A stretch of 64,000 nt of DNA from Talpa occidentalis (GCF_014898055.3 NW_023601104.1:86101106-86165105); one strand, 5' to 3'. Numbered from the stretch's first letter, positions 46,715 to 59,485 are shown. Notes: generated from the sequence alone by a model not told the origin. Program-made: numbers and translations.

Positions 46715-46870
46715 CTTTCATGCATTATATTATAATATCTTCTCAACAACACAGTGAGTGCTAGATTGACAGTGCATTGACACTTTTGCAGTGACAGTCA
46801 CAATGGCAGTTTTCAGATAACACAATGGGATTTCTAAGAATTTCCTTAAAGGTCTTAAGACCTGGAAGTG
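46715..46870 (-). repeat. Possible MIR remnant, antisense
   Basis: 'agcactttcatgcattatattataatatcttctcaacaacacagtgag' resembles the antisense MIR start (cactttacatgtattatctcatttaatcctcacaacaaccctatgag). Weak. Confidence 0.4.
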
Positions 46871-46941
46871 ATATGCTGGATTCAAATGTGGATCTTTTCA
46901 TTCTTTTACTGTTCCTCTTTATCATAGCTTCCTCATTTTAG

Positions 46942-46980
46942 CTGTTATTTATTTATTTATTATTTTATTTATTTATTGTG
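46942..46980. repeat. (TTTA)n microsatellite
   Basis: Imperfect TTTA units. Confidence 0.9.
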
Positions 46981-47019
46981 TTTACATGGATGTCTTTAAA
47001 CATAACTATGACGAATGAG

Positions 47020-47519
47020 TGGTGACAGAATATGTCATCCCAAAATATGACACTTTAACTAAGGATCATTTTGAACTTAAGCAACTGAAGAAGCGGTTAG
47101 AAGAAAAGCTCTCTCTACTCTCACTCCCAGGAAGGATAGAATTAAATTACTGAAGACGCTTATCACAGAGAAGGCACCAGAGGAATCTGTAAAATGAACT
47201 TCACTAACAGCCCTTACCTTCCCTTGGTATCCTCTACAAGTTCACTTTCCACATTGTGTTTCCCTTGGAAGTCTAACATCCTGCTCCTTTGCCTGGTCAA
47301 GTCTGTTAAATTCATTGTTCTTTGTTAAGATGCTGTATAAACCCAAGTTCTAACCATGTCCTTGAGTTACTTATTTCTCCCAAGTCATACACACTGCACA
47401 TATGCATAAGCCGTTATTCTCCGGTTAATCTGCCTTTTGTCAGTCTGATTTCCATGGTTGTAGTTATTAAACCTAAGACAGAGAGAGTACAAGAAAGATT
47501 TTCCTCCCCTATGTTGACA
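47020..47519 (+). mobile_element. Ancient ERV solitary LTR (ERVL-like)
   Basis: Starts 'tggtgacagaatatgtcatcccaaaatatgacac' and ends 'cctcccctatgttgaca', close to a TG...CA outline of about 500 bp. Internal landmarks 'gaaggcaccagaggaatctg', 'gatgctgtataaacccaagttctaacca' (a TATA-like region) and 'gttattctccggttaatctgccttttgtcag' belong to a known mammalian LTR class whose exact name I cannot give. No internal retroviral region adjoins it, so it is a solo LTR. Confidence 0.7.
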
Positions 47520-50165
47520 TAGTTTATATCAATAACTTAAAACAATCTCTGTGATATGGTTTCTGGTACCTGTTTATTAAGTAAATGAGAACAACTCTAG
47601 GTCTTAAAGGTTCTTTATCAGTCTGCTGCTTCACAGTTGGCTTTTGAATGCTTATCAATGCCAAAACATTGTACCACTAGTCACTTGTTTTCATGTCATT
47701 TTTTCATAGCATCAAGTCAAGAACTTCTTCATACCTGTCTGGAATAAATTAGTTCAAGTCCCGCATTCTCAAAATCTGAAGAAACCCTAATGAAAAAATA
47801 ATATCCTGAAGTGAAAGAATATATTCAATTTCCTTGAAAGGCACTGCCTGATTTTCTTTAACCATGACCCAGTGTCTTTGAATATGTTGGTTTATGGGTC
47901 TATGATAATCTTATTGTATTAAAAACTGTCTAGGGCCTATATACTTTATTAAAACCAAGCCCCTCTTGTCTACCTTTTCTGTCCAGGTGAGAACTGACAC
48001 TCTTGAAACTGGACTAGCCCATATGTCTGAGCCAGGACTCCCTTTCTTTAAAAATTACTCACATGTGTCCAAAACTGTTGGTGAGCTGGTGCTGAGTGTG
48101 TCTTGGATTTCTTCATGTAGTTAGTCCCTACACTCCCAGCAATTGACTTAGAGGTAATGTGGTGTGAAGCTTGCTTTTCCAATTGGAGTTCTCTTTTCAA
48201 TTCCAACCTTAGTCAGTGGTGATTGAATGTCATCACCTATAGATTGATTTTTGATCCTAAAATGTCACAAAGCATTCATCTCAGAATTGTTCCATGGAGG
48301 TCAACATCAGCATTTCAAAAACCACTACTAGCAGCATGTCTCATCAATCAATATAGGCAATGTTTTCTTTAAAACTCTGAAATGAATCCAAGTTCTCCCA
48401 AACCTCAAGCCAAGTCCAGATTCATGGAAAATGTTAGTGATTTCCCTTCATAATTAGCTGTGTTGCATGCACACTTTGCAAAGATACAGATCTTCAAGCA
48501 AGTAAGGACTATGATGGCTTCATTTGGTGGCAAACAAAGAGCCAGGTAAAAACAAGGTTGATGTTTTTTTTCCACACTCAAATTTGTTCAAATCCAGATG
48601 ATGTTGGGGTGTGATATTATAGGAAGAAAAAAAAATACTCAAATAGCCAACAGCACCCAGTATTCTTAAAACTCAGTCAATTGCAAAAAGACAAAACTGA
48701 GAAGCTGTAATATGAACTAACCAGCATCTTACTGTTGAAAAAAGTTATAAATCAAACTGCAACTCTATAAATTGGAATAGGATCTAAATAATAACAGAAC
48801 ACCAGCTGAAAATGAAAGTTGACCCATTATATAGTCATCATGAAGAAAGGGCTAGTCTAGCACTGTTGTTTGTATTTATACTAACAACTTTAGAATATTT
48901 ATGAAGGAAAATAGGAGGGAGGGAGGGAAAAATTTCAATGTGGTATCAAATTTATAACATTCTTAATAAAAAGGTAAGATTTTTTAATTCAGAAAAATTA
49001 TTTATAAAAGGTATTCACAAATTAACATAGATACCGGTATCTTACGCACACATTCACTCAGCAATGTTTTCTTCAAGATCTTTTCTTTGAGACTGTCCCC
49101 AAAACTGAATTTTAGCTCTAACCTTCCTTGCATAAAACTACATGTATTGCATCACTCAAACTTCCCAGTTCTAAATATTTTAAAGATAAAATAAATTAAG
49201 CAACTAAACGGCAATCTAAATACAAGATCCTTCTAAATCTTTACCTTTTCTCCAGCCTTTTTAAAAGCTCTCAGCAACACTTAATTTTACCTCAATTTTT
49301 GAACAATTTACCTTTATTGTGTCTTTAAAAAGCATTCACCTTAGTTTTACAGAAACAAGTTTGCTCTTTAATATCTGATGCACTGTCTAACATAAAGCAC
49401 ACTGATTAGAATAAAAGGCATAACTGACACACAAGTATGGAAGCAAAGACAAATGACTCTTGTTAAGGACACATCTCAACTGGTGGGAATAACTGGTGGG
49501 TTCAGCTTTCAGGACTATTAAGAATTTTCAGGACTGGGGTATCAAACATATGCTCATTATCTATTAATTGTTGCCATAATAATGCTTCAATAACAAATTA
49601 AAACATTACCATAGTGTCTTCCAACAATAATTATTCATATTTTTTGTTCAAAAATTTCTTGTCCTTTGAGGTTAAGCTGAAATAGGCTTCAGGCTGCAGG
49701 TTAAGATAAGGCATTGGTCTATGTATCTCACTCTGGATCCCAGACTGACAGGGCAGTAACTTCTTAGGATTTTTTCTTTTTAAGGTGACATAAGAAGGAA
49801 AATGGCCAAGCTAACACATGCAAACACATTTCAAGCATCTTTTCATATCAGATCCATTATCAACTCATTGATGAAAGTAAGTCATGCATCCAAATCCAAA
49901 GTCATAGTATGAAAAAGGATATCAGATCATGTCAAAAGTGCAACTTCATAATCCTACAATAGAAAGAACTGATACCTAATATCTACAATGTTTACTGGAG
50001 TAAAAAAAGCAGAGTCCTTAATCCAGGGAACCTAGTAACTGAGTCAAGGGAGATTCTATTATACGCAGATACAAATGAAGTAATAAGTACAGTGAACTCT
50101 ACCTTTACTTCTTGTTTCATTAATTCACTAATCCATACATTCACAACAAATATATTGTATTTCTT
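47520..50165. other. Single-copy non-coding DNA
   Basis: AT-rich. No gene is recognised. A GGGA run lies at 48912-48927. 49560-49760 may be a diverged antisense LTR remnant but I cannot place it. Confidence 0.4.
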
Positions 50166-50184
50166 TCTTGTGCCACCTTGTCCT

Positions 50185-50930
50185 GGGAAATGCAAATCAA
50201 AACTACAATGAGATACCATCTTACACCAGTGAGAATGGCACATATTAAAAAAACTAGCAACAACAAATGTTGGCGAGGTTGTGGAGAAAAAAAGGAACTC
50301 TCCTGCACTGCTGGTGGGAGTGCAAACTGGTCCAACCACTATGGAGAGCTGTGTGGAGATTTCTTGACCTACTAAACATAGAGCTTCCATATGATCCAGC
50401 AATTCCACTCCTAGGTATTTACCCAAATGACACAGAAACAGTAATTCCAAAGGGCACCTGCACGCCTATGTTTATAGCAGCACTATTTTCAATAGCTAAG
50501 ATATGGAAACAACCCAAATGCCCAAAAATAGATGACTGGATCAAGAAGATGTGGTACATATTCACAATGGAATATTACTCAGCAATCAAAAAGATAAACA
50601 CATGCAGTTTGCAGCAACATGGATGGAGCTAGACGGGATCATGCTCAGCGAAATAAGTCAGAAAGAAAAAGAAAAATACCAGATGGTCTCACTCATAGCA
50701 GGAATTTAAAAAACCTAAATTAGAGACCAGGAAAAAGACTAATCAATACAAAGTAATAATCAAAATCAACAAGCAACTATAAACCAGAGACACACTAGTA
50801 AGAACTAGAGTCAAAATAAGGGGCTGGAGATGCAATTGTATGGGGAATATAACCAAAATGAAAATGCATACATTGTGCAAAGATGAAAAATGATATAAGA
50901 ATTATATAAAATAAAATATTAAAAAAAAGA
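50185..50930 (+). mobile_element. LINE-1, slightly older subfamily, 5' truncated
   Basis: From 'gggaaatgcaaatcaaaactac' (late ORF2) to an A-rich end. Flanking repeat accttgtcct at 50175-50184 and 50934-50943. Its 3' UTR lacks the long G-rich tract of the three young copies: after 'ccagagacac' it reads 'actagtaagaactagagtc'. It therefore marks a different, probably older, subfamily. Confidence 0.88.
50190..50708 (+). pseudogene. L1 ORF2 C-terminal fragment, frameshifted
   Basis: The frame from 50178 reads [20 protein letters not shown] to CWRGCGEKK and is broken at an A-run near 50290. The next frame (from 50267) continues [17 protein letters not shown] to about 50590, where a second A-run shift ends it. 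Conserved cysteines are present but in different frames. Confidence 0.88.
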
Positions 50931-50944
50931 ATTACCTTGTCCTC

Positions 50945-52160
50945 AAGTACCTAATGGATTATCTATGTTGAGAGAGGAAAAATAGTTGACTAAAAAAAAG
51001 GAAGAAAGCTTTCGTTCTCTGACTTTGAATGGCTTCACTAAGGTAATAGATTTACTTTCCTAAGTATGAGCCTTCATGAACTAATAATAAAATCAGTGAA
51101 CATACTTTTATTAGTGTTAGGAACAAATAATTATACATTGCCTTTTACCCCCATCCCATCAGATTGTCACACTTGATATATTAAGCACAAGAGAGCAAAG
51201 GAATAAAAGACATCTCCTAGGACACTGCAGTGGTCTTCAGAAGACACCTGAATAAAATCAAATCAATAAACAGGTATACATTTAACAAAAATTCTGACAA
51301 TAAGAAAAGGAGGTAATTGCTCTCCTGGAGATATTTGTATTTCTTTTACTACCAACAGACAAATGTTACATATATTTAGGGATATTAGATAGAGTAGAGG
51401 AAAGAATACTCATCATTGAAGATTTCTTCCCTTCAATGACCTTAAAGTTGGTTAAGAATCTAAGTACTCAGGAAAAAGACTATCTATAGAACATGAGCCT
51501 CATACACGATAGGCCAGCTACTTATTCTAAGTCTAAAGTGTATTTAAAAACAATTTTAAAAACATTCATTATTTTGTTCCTTGTCTGCCACATATACAGT
51601 ACCTTTTATTTGCTACTCTAAAAACATTTCACAAACAAATCTCAATCCAGAGCTCTCCACATTTATTTAGAAAGTACTTTTCAATCGTGGGCAAGTCACT
51701 AGACCTCTCCATTTTCAGAAATAATAGGAGACTTGGCATGTATGACTTTCAAGATGCCTCCTACATACATACTAGCAATAGAAAGATTAGATAGGGATTT
51801 GGGAATACTTATACAAATGAAGTTAAGGTTAATATATTGATATAAAAGATGACTCAGACAGCCTAGACATTACTAGGGATATGCTTTGCCCTAGGCAGTT
51901 TCACCAGGATGTCAGAATCTTGGGAACAGGATAACAGTTGTTCTCAAATCAAACAAAAATCTGTCATCAATGTGTTCCAAAGGAACTACCAAAAGCTCAA
52001 AGCTCTTGAAAATAGGGTGAAATGATTTAAATTAAGCCAGGGATAAGAGTGTCAGATACAGAGAAAAAGAGAAATTCCATGTGTACACATACACAGGTTC
52101 ATATATTTTTTGTTCATTCTTAATTCTCCAATACTTTCATGTTGTATGAGACTCAACATT
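50945..52160. other. Single-copy non-coding DNA
   Basis: No gene is recognised. A short MIR-like core 'cgtgggcaagtcactagacctctcc' lies at about 51685-51710. Confidence 0.4.
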
Positions 52161-52164
52161 ACTC

Positions 52165-53815
52165 ACTGTGCTAAGAAGGCAGATGACGTAACAATATACA
52201 TAGAAAACCACAGAGACTCCACTAAAAATCTATTCAATAATTGAGATAATAAATCAGTACAGTAGAGTACCAGGTAACAAAACAATTTACAAAAATCAAA
52301 CTATATGCAAACAATGAACTAGAAGAGAAAGAAATAAAGACAACAACCCCATTTATAATCACATCAAAAAAATTAAATACCTAGACACAAACTTAATGAA
52401 GGAGATGGAGGACCTGTACAATGAAAACTATGACATTGTTAAAGGAAACGGAAGACATAAAGATGTGGAAAAATATTCTGTCCTCAAGGACTGGAAGAAT
52501 TAACATTGCTAAAATGGCCATATTTCCCAAAGCAATATATAAATTCAATGCAATCTTATTATCAAGGATTCAATGATATGTTTCAAAGAAATAGAAGCAT
52601 TACTGAAATTCATGTGGAACCACAAAAGACCCCAATAGACTAATCAATTCTGGTAAAAAAAAGAATGTTGGTGTCACACGCCCATTCTTCAAACTATAGT
52701 TCAAAGTTATGGTAATTAAAATAGTATAATATTTAAAATAGTACTCAACAAATGGTATGGGGAAAACTGAACAACTGTTCAGCATTCAATATAATGACGC
52801 TAGACCACCATCTCATACTCACACAAAAATTAAATCAAATGAATGAAAGAATTAGATGTCAGACCTGAAACAGTAAAATAAAAAGAAGAAAACAGGGGGA
52901 AAACACTCCATGCTATAGATTTCAGTGATGTCTTTGTTACTCATCACCAACAGTAAGAGAAACAAAAGATGAATAAATGAATAAGTGTGCACAGGAAAGA
53001 AACTATAATTAAAACAAAAAGACACCCCCTGAATGGGGCAAAATATTTGCACTTCATATATCTGGTAAGGGGCTGACATCCAAATGCTATAAAGGACTCA
53101 TACAACTCAACAAAATGTAAAATAAATAGCTCAATCAAAAATGGGCAGAAAAACTGAATAGATACTTCTCCAAAGAAGACATACAGGTGGTCAATAGACA
53201 CATAAAAAAGTGATTACCATTGCTTATCATGAGGGAAATGCAAATCAAAGTCACAATGAGATACCATCTCATACCTGTGAGAATGGCCCAAGGATAAGTG
53301 CCCAAGGATAGTTGAGTAGATTTTGAAGATGTGGCATATATACACAATAGCACTCAGTGATTTAAAAAAAATAAAATAAAAAGATGGAACTCTTATCATT
53401 TGTGACAATATGAATAGAACTGGAGGGCATCACACTAAGCAAAGTAAGTCAGAAGGAAAAAGACAAATATAAATATCACATGGTATAAGTACCATTTAGT
53501 ACCATATGGTATAAATATCATAGAGTATAAATATCACATGGTTATATGTGGAATAAAGAGAAACAAAACAAAGGGTTAGTAAAGTACAAACCAATAACAA
53601 ACCCTAGAAATCTGGCAGTAAAATTAAGGGTCCAGGAGGGCTTGAGGAATGGAGGAGAGAAACATGTGGAGGGGAGTTAATACACTATGATGGAGGACTG
53701 TGGGTGCCTTGGTGGTGGGAGTGGCAGGTGACATACATTTGAAAAGGTGTGATTTTGTACTCAGAATCACATATAGTACTGTAAGACAGTATTACCTCAA
53801 AATAATTTTTTTAAA
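52165..53815 (+). mobile_element. Middle-aged L1, internally deleted
   Basis: Begins inside ORF2 at the reverse-transcriptase active-site region (codons for A-D-D at about 52177) and runs through '52440-53290' ORF2 sequence. It then jumps from 'gagaatggc' to 'cccaaggatag...gaagatgtggcatat' at about 53290, losing roughly 285 bp that hold the cysteine motif. The 3' UTR and A-rich end follow. Many stops and frameshifts: no usable ORF. Confidence 0.88.
53468..53545. repeat. Short imperfect tandem repeats in an L1 3' UTR
   Basis: Four imperfect copies of a 'tggtataaatatcacat'-like unit. Confidence 0.75.
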
Positions 53816-53819
53816 AAAC

Positions 53820-54027
53820 TCATTGATTTTTATTTCTTTTTCCTATAATACCTATTTGATGTATGGGCAAAATACATATTTGGTAAGACCTTAATTTGGT
53901 GATTTTACTCTGATAATCTAACAAAAGTCTTATAAATGACTACCTTTGATCTAGCTTTGGGTATTTATTCCAAAGAAAAAGACTGATGTCCAAGAATACT
54001 CAGGATAGCATGTGAAAAACTTGGTCC
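53820..54027. other. Spacer with a possible L1 scrap
   Basis: 53945-53990 ('ctagctttgggtatttattccaaagaaaaaga') resembles sense L1 ORF2 at the PLLGI region. Too short for certainty. Confidence 0.35.
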
Positions 54028-54043
54028 AAAAGTAATGGCAATG

Positions 54044-54355
54044 GGCCTCCCCGGTGGCGCAGCGGTTGAGCGCTGGGTTCCGAAGCTGCCCGCAGCCTCT
54101 GCAGTGCCAATTCGATCCCTGGCTGCTCCCCGGCCACCAGAGGAGGGTCCCACATGGCGCGCAGACCTCTCCTGCCGCCCGCTGCTCCCCTCAGCAGTGT
54201 ACTTCGGTCCTTCTGCCTGCTCTGCTCCCCGCTCTGGCTCTGGTGAATTCTCTCACCCTCCCGCACTTCTGACTGTACCCGGTGCTTGTATAAATAAATA
54301 AATAAATATTAAAGGAAAAAAAAGAGATGGCGAGCATTTAAAAAAAAAAAAAAAA
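54044..54355 (+). mobile_element. Youngest-looking T+ SINE, with double A-tail
   Basis: CpG-rich, little-decayed copy: A box 'tggcgcagcgg', 'gcgctgggttccgaagctgcccgcagcctctgcag', B-box region 'aattcgatccc', body 'acctctcctgccgcccgctgctcccc', then 'aaataaataaataaatatt'. The TCTTT terminator is missing. After a first A-run at 54316-54323 comes an extra ~17 bp 'gagatggcgagcattt' and a second run of about 20 A. Perfect 16-bp target repeat aaaagtaatggcaatg at 54028-54043 and 54356-54371 shows that the extra piece came with the SINE. Confidence 0.94.
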
Positions 54356-54371
54356 AAAAGTAATGGCAATG

Positions 54372-55010
54372 ACTTACTGGCAGAACTGCAACTACCACAG
54401 GCCCCCGAGACCTGAGCAGAGGTGTCTCCGTATTCTGTTTCTACCATCTGCACCAGAAAAGTATTCAAAGAGGAGCAGACCTTTGTTTTCATCTTCTCCA
54501 AACTTCTCACTTGATCAGCAGGAAACTGGTGACAAAGATGTGAAGTGAATCACCTACATGGAGTCATTTACAGTCATCACAGTTTCGCCTTAAATGGCAC
54601 AAAAGTGATCCTTTATCGTCTTTATCAAGCCCAATCATAATACACTTCACCCCTTTTCTATCACCTTTTTAGTTCTCTGCAAAGTATCTAGTTTACGCTG
54701 GCAACATTTTTCTTATTAGGTCTGTTCCCAGAAGGAAAATGAACATAAACCATGTGTTCAAAAAGTTAACCTACTTTTTTGGTTGCCAATGTGTGTAAAG
54801 ATACCATCACATCCCAATGGTCCACCTAGTCTGTATCCCAAAGGCCTTTGTAATGTCTAATAACTCTGAGCTCAATCTGTTGTTTATTAAAGTTTTTTCT
54901 CATAAAATAAAGTGGGAATTTTTTCTTATCTCTGTCTTCTATCTTGCTCCTGTGTAAAACTAAGCATGTCTTTGAGTAGATGACATAAAACATCCACCGC
55001 AGGAAAATCT
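54372..55010. other. Single-copy non-coding DNA
   Basis: AT-rich with no feature recognised. Confidence 0.4.
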
Positions 55011-55019
55011 ATTCTATAT

Positions 55020-55345
55020 CTCAATTCCTGAGCAATCAAATTTTCTAGCACTTTCCCACAGAGGGTTAAATTAGATATTTTATATGGCACCCAAAGTCAT
55101 TTGCAAAGCCTAGTAATCATTGCAGGTAATGGGAAAATAATGGAGGACGCTCTGGAGCCAAGCCACTAAAAGCCATCTTTTGAGGCCAAGATGTGTAAAT
55201 GGGTTGGCTGGGTTCTGCTGCTTTTAATAATTTAGCTGATTGTTTAAATCTTTTTAACTACATCAGTATTTAAACTAAATTTGTGTGACTGAAGACCAGA
55301 GGACCTATAACAAATCTCACAGAAACTACTGCTAATTTATTAAGT
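55020..55345. promoter_or_regulatory. Candidate conserved non-coding element
   Basis: Repeat-free, rich in homeodomain-type sites: 'agtaatcattgcaggtaatggg', 'aataatggagg', 'ttttaataatttagctgattg', 'tgctaatttattaag'. No gene signature. Regulatory role is inferred from composition only. Confidence 0.27.
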
Positions 55346-57140
55346 AAGAAGTAATAGCTCCAGTGACCATAAAAAAATACTTGTGAGTCTGAGCATACAA
55401 CAGAGATCACTGAAAGCCAGGGGGAAAATGCAGTTGGCTAGTGTCATTCTGGAAGGCATTAAAAAACCCTACTTTCCCCTAAACCAACTGATTCTACCTC
55501 CTTAAAGAGCTCTATGACCTAGCCCACTGATCTGTCTGAAGGCCCTCACTAACACCACTCTTCTTGAATCTGCTGTGAAAGCAGGTTAAGCCATCTGCTT
55601 CGTGCAGTCTGTAGCATAACCTGAAATATCACTCCATAGGTGCCCAACACCAAAGAGTCTTCATGATTATCCTGTTTGGTTCCCCACTCATGGGGGAAAA
55701 AATAACCTGTCCATATGGAGAGGTGTTTCATAACACTTCATTGCATATTACTTCTTCCCAGCATTAAAGTATGTAAGCATCCAAAAGGGATGCTTTCTTG
55801 GCCAGGACAGCTCATTTGAAATGCGCTCCATAATTAACAACTTTGAAAGCAAAGAGGTAAATTTTGTCACATGTATTATTAAAGCAGAGTGAGGTCCCCC
55901 AGGACCAAATTAGGCACCTGATTAAAAATGTCCATGTTAAAAGAAACAAGTGGATAGGGAATTGTGCTCTCAGCAATCCCAAGTTAACACACTGATTGAA
56001 GTGCCTGTTCAAACCACTGGGAAAGAGACAGAGCGGGGGACTGACGTGGTGAATGAGGACTTCAATGTCCCCACTTATATGCAAGTCAGCCAGAGTCAGT
56101 TTCACTAGGTCATCTGAAAATGAGAAGATAAGGGAATGGGTGAGAGGCCTGGCAGGCAAGTAACCACAGCACAATGAGCATTCATTTTTCAACCAATCTA
56201 TTTTACTTTCAAGTACTATGCTAGATGTTAGCTATTCATCTGCTAGTTTCTCCTCTGCCACTTTTCATCTTGCCCAAGGCTTCTGCTACCTCCACACCTC
56301 TGTTTCTACTTGCATAAATTGTGGGGGTGGGAAGAAACCATTGCTAAGAGAACTTAACTTTAGGAAAGGTAAGTAAAAAATCTAAACTTTTATTTTGTTG
56401 TAGAATGCAGTATACATTTACTTAACTATATTCAAGTTGATTTTGCAAAGACTCTTTAAACGTTAACTCCTTCTAGAACTATTTACAGTAATTTCTGAGA
56501 AGGGATACACAGCGATCAAAAGAAAGCCAAAATATAGCATAACAGGTAAGACTGTCCCTTAAGGAGAGGAAGAATCCTAAAACTCTGATACTGTAATGTG
56601 AGGTTCTGATCTCAAAATGCTAATTCTCAGAAAGATGTCACATATAATCTAAGCCAATCACATATAATCACAACATGATTTTATTGGGAGGAAATCACAC
56701 TGCAACAATAGAAGCACACAATTGGCCATATAAAGAGGAAGAGATACTAAAACTACCTTCAGGGAACAACTGTGAGTAATTGCATTTGGGCAGGAAATTC
56801 CCCCTTTTGAAGTCAGCTCCTTGGGGAAAAGTCTGATGCTTCTCCAGGAAAGAGATTCCAGAAGATGCCAAATCTGGAGAAGTGTTCATAGACCTCACAG
56901 ACATGGAGTCCAAAGCATCTCAGATTGGTTTACTTTGGCTCCAGCATTTATAATTGTCAGAGATGTGTTATCTGGGCCACCTGTTAATTTTAATTTGGGC
57001 TTGGTCTCTTGGCAGTTAGCCTTTTATGCATCCTTTCCCCTTGCATGTCTATTTACTGATGTCTTCATGAGAAAGTTAACTTTTAATTGATAACTTAAGT
57101 GACATTCATTGTTCCCATCTTTTATTAAATCAGGATCATT
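55346..57140. other. Single-copy non-coding DNA
   Basis: No gene is recognised. The 126-codon minus-strand frame at 55812-56192 shows no domain, and its product is not one I can name. Confidence 0.4.
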
Positions 57141-57144
57141 ACTA

Positions 57145-57252
57145 TACACACAGACACACACACAGAGTTAGAAAGAAAGATAGGTAGACAGGTAGATAGG
57201 TAGATAGGGAGGGAGGGAGGTAGACAGACAGACAGACAGACAGACAGATATC
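57145..57252. repeat. Compound (CA)n, (GATA/GGTA)n, (GGGA)n, (GACA)n microsatellite
   Basis: Adjoining simple repeats: CA units to 57165, TAGG/GATA units to about 57208, GGGA units to about 57220, then GACA units to 57250. Confidence 0.95.
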
Positions 57253-59485
57253 CAAGAGAGATGAGGACTGCAAAACAACTTGATAACTTTCTGGTAATTG
57301 TGGCAGGCAAGAGAGAATTTAACAAGCTTGGAAGAGCAGCTCAGTGGCACTCTGCCTAGACTCAGCTCTGTGCTTCCCTCATCCAAACATGTTCCTTTGT
57401 TTAAACAGTCCCTACTCTCTGCAGTTATATTTCCTCTTTTTTATTTTTTCTCCTAAGGCAGTGTGTTTGGTTGGCAGAAAATTTCTTCCCCAAATTTCTT
57501 CCCCAAATAAGCATACACATGACCTAAAATTCAAAAAAAAAAATTAAAGCTGAAAAAGAAAGCACACTAATGTGTAATCCCAGAGACTCTACCTAATGAG
57601 CATACTAGCTATGGCCAAGTTAAAACTGTTATGGGAATCATAACTTAGAATTTCCTACTCCATTTAAATTCTCCAGGGCCAAATTGCCATAAAGATGTCC
57701 TTAATATTGAAATTGCATCTTTCCAGAAGGTGAAAAACAATCTACCTTGATGTCCAAAATAAATAAAATTGAAGAAAAGAATTATAGGGCGATCATGGGT
57801 ATGTCACTTCACCTTTGAGAATATCATCAATGAAATGAAGGCCTTTTGATCTTAGTCCTTTGCCCCCACTAATAATGTAAGAGTCTGTTGTACAGGTGCT
57901 ACCCAGTAATTAAGGGCTACATATATCAACAGGAGTGAGAAGGGACCACTAAGGAAGGCAGTTAAAAGCATGTATCTCAGATCTCCTTCCAAATGTTAGC
58001 CAGTAGGTTTATTTCCTTGGCATACTGTCTTCATAGCTATCAACAACAAATATGACTTTTTCCACAGGATCTTAAAACTAAAAATATTTTTAAGTGATCC
58101 AAATTCTAAGAGGATGGCTTGAAGCTAAGAAGGTAAAAACAGCTGATGAATAAAAATTGAGGATAACCACTTACTGATGAATGAAGAATGTGGTCTCTGT
58201 GGTTCTTTTACATCACACGCTGAAATCAATTTTCCTAGATTCTTATTTCAAGATACGGCCCATTCCAGGTTTTATTTACCTTCATGCGACCAACTATCCT
58301 TTGCAGAATCTTGAATTAGGGAAATAAGCTACCATGAGATAATATTTTAATGACAGTATATACAGAGGTTTCTCAATGACAGGAAAGAGTCCAATCTATT
58401 TTGCTTCTGGTTATTGGCTACATTTTAATTAGTAAGGGGAGGGAAGAAGGGAAGGAAGAAGGGAAAAGGAGCAGAGAATATAGGCATCAGCAGGAGACTG
58501 TGGGAATAAAGAGCAGTGAAACACTCAGTGACCCAGCTTTATGTTTAATCTGGAATGAGTCAATAGATAAACCTCAGTGCTTTATTTATGGAATGATTTG
58601 ACTAGATTACTGATGATTATTAATGGTGTTTACCATTCCTTCCAACACAAACATGTTATGACTATAAGTATTAGAAAACAGTTATGACTTAAACACCCAA
58701 ATGAAAATGTGGAATCATTTAAACTGCCAAATTATAATTATTTTAAGATTAAAAAAAAATTGGTGGGTTGGAGTAGGGGAAGAAATGGCGGAGGGGAACT
58801 GCTTGCTTGTTTTTAACTGGCTATTAACATTGTTTTTTCTCTCCAGCTTGTCAGTTCAAGGAGACACATTTTACCCATAGAAGCCCTACTAAATTCTGAA
58901 TTCACAACATGCCAGAAGATCATCAAAGTTGCCTTATTCCTTTCTCTGGGGACCTAGAAGCAATTATTGAAATGTTTGCCACTTACAATGAACTGAAAGC
59001 TGCTCTGGAAGAGTTGAGGGAGTTAGTATAAAGCTCAGTCAATGATCCTAGATGGAGGGGTGATAGCAGTTATTGAAATGTAGATAGCAGAGAGAGAACG
59101 TTTACAAAGCACTTAGAGAGTCTAAGATGAAAAGAATTATATTAGTGCCAACGAGTATTATTCCACAAAAATTCCCTTTGTGACTGATGAGAAGGAGCTC
59201 AAATCTTCAAATAAAACATTTAATTCACACCTGACAGCGATTTTCAGAGTATGGAACAAGCAATGTTAGTAATTCAGGGAAATTTAGTAGCCCAGGGAAA
59301 AACTGCAGCAGAATCGAGTGGCAATGAAATAAATGTCTGTGGTTCTTGAGAAAGAAAATCTCTGAAGAGAAAGGCCCACTGGCAAAGAGGGGGGAAAAAA
59401 AGGCTTTTTGTGCCTAATTTTTCTTTCAATTAACAGGTTCAGGAGATTACAATGTTCCTGTTACTTCTACATTCACCTAACACAC
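57253..59485. other. Single-copy non-coding DNA
   Basis: No gene or confident repeat. A GA-rich patch lies at 58436-58470. Confidence 0.4.

Noticed and set aside
53820..54027. Processed pseudogene upstream of the SINE
   Set aside because: No open frame, poly-A or target repeat supports it. A short L1-like scrap explains part of it.
55812..56192. 126-codon minus-strand open frame
   Set aside because: No domain, and no splice or promoter context that I can support. Left as single-copy DNA.
57145..57252. CRISPR array
   Set aside because: Short simple repeats without unique spacers, in a mammalian genome.
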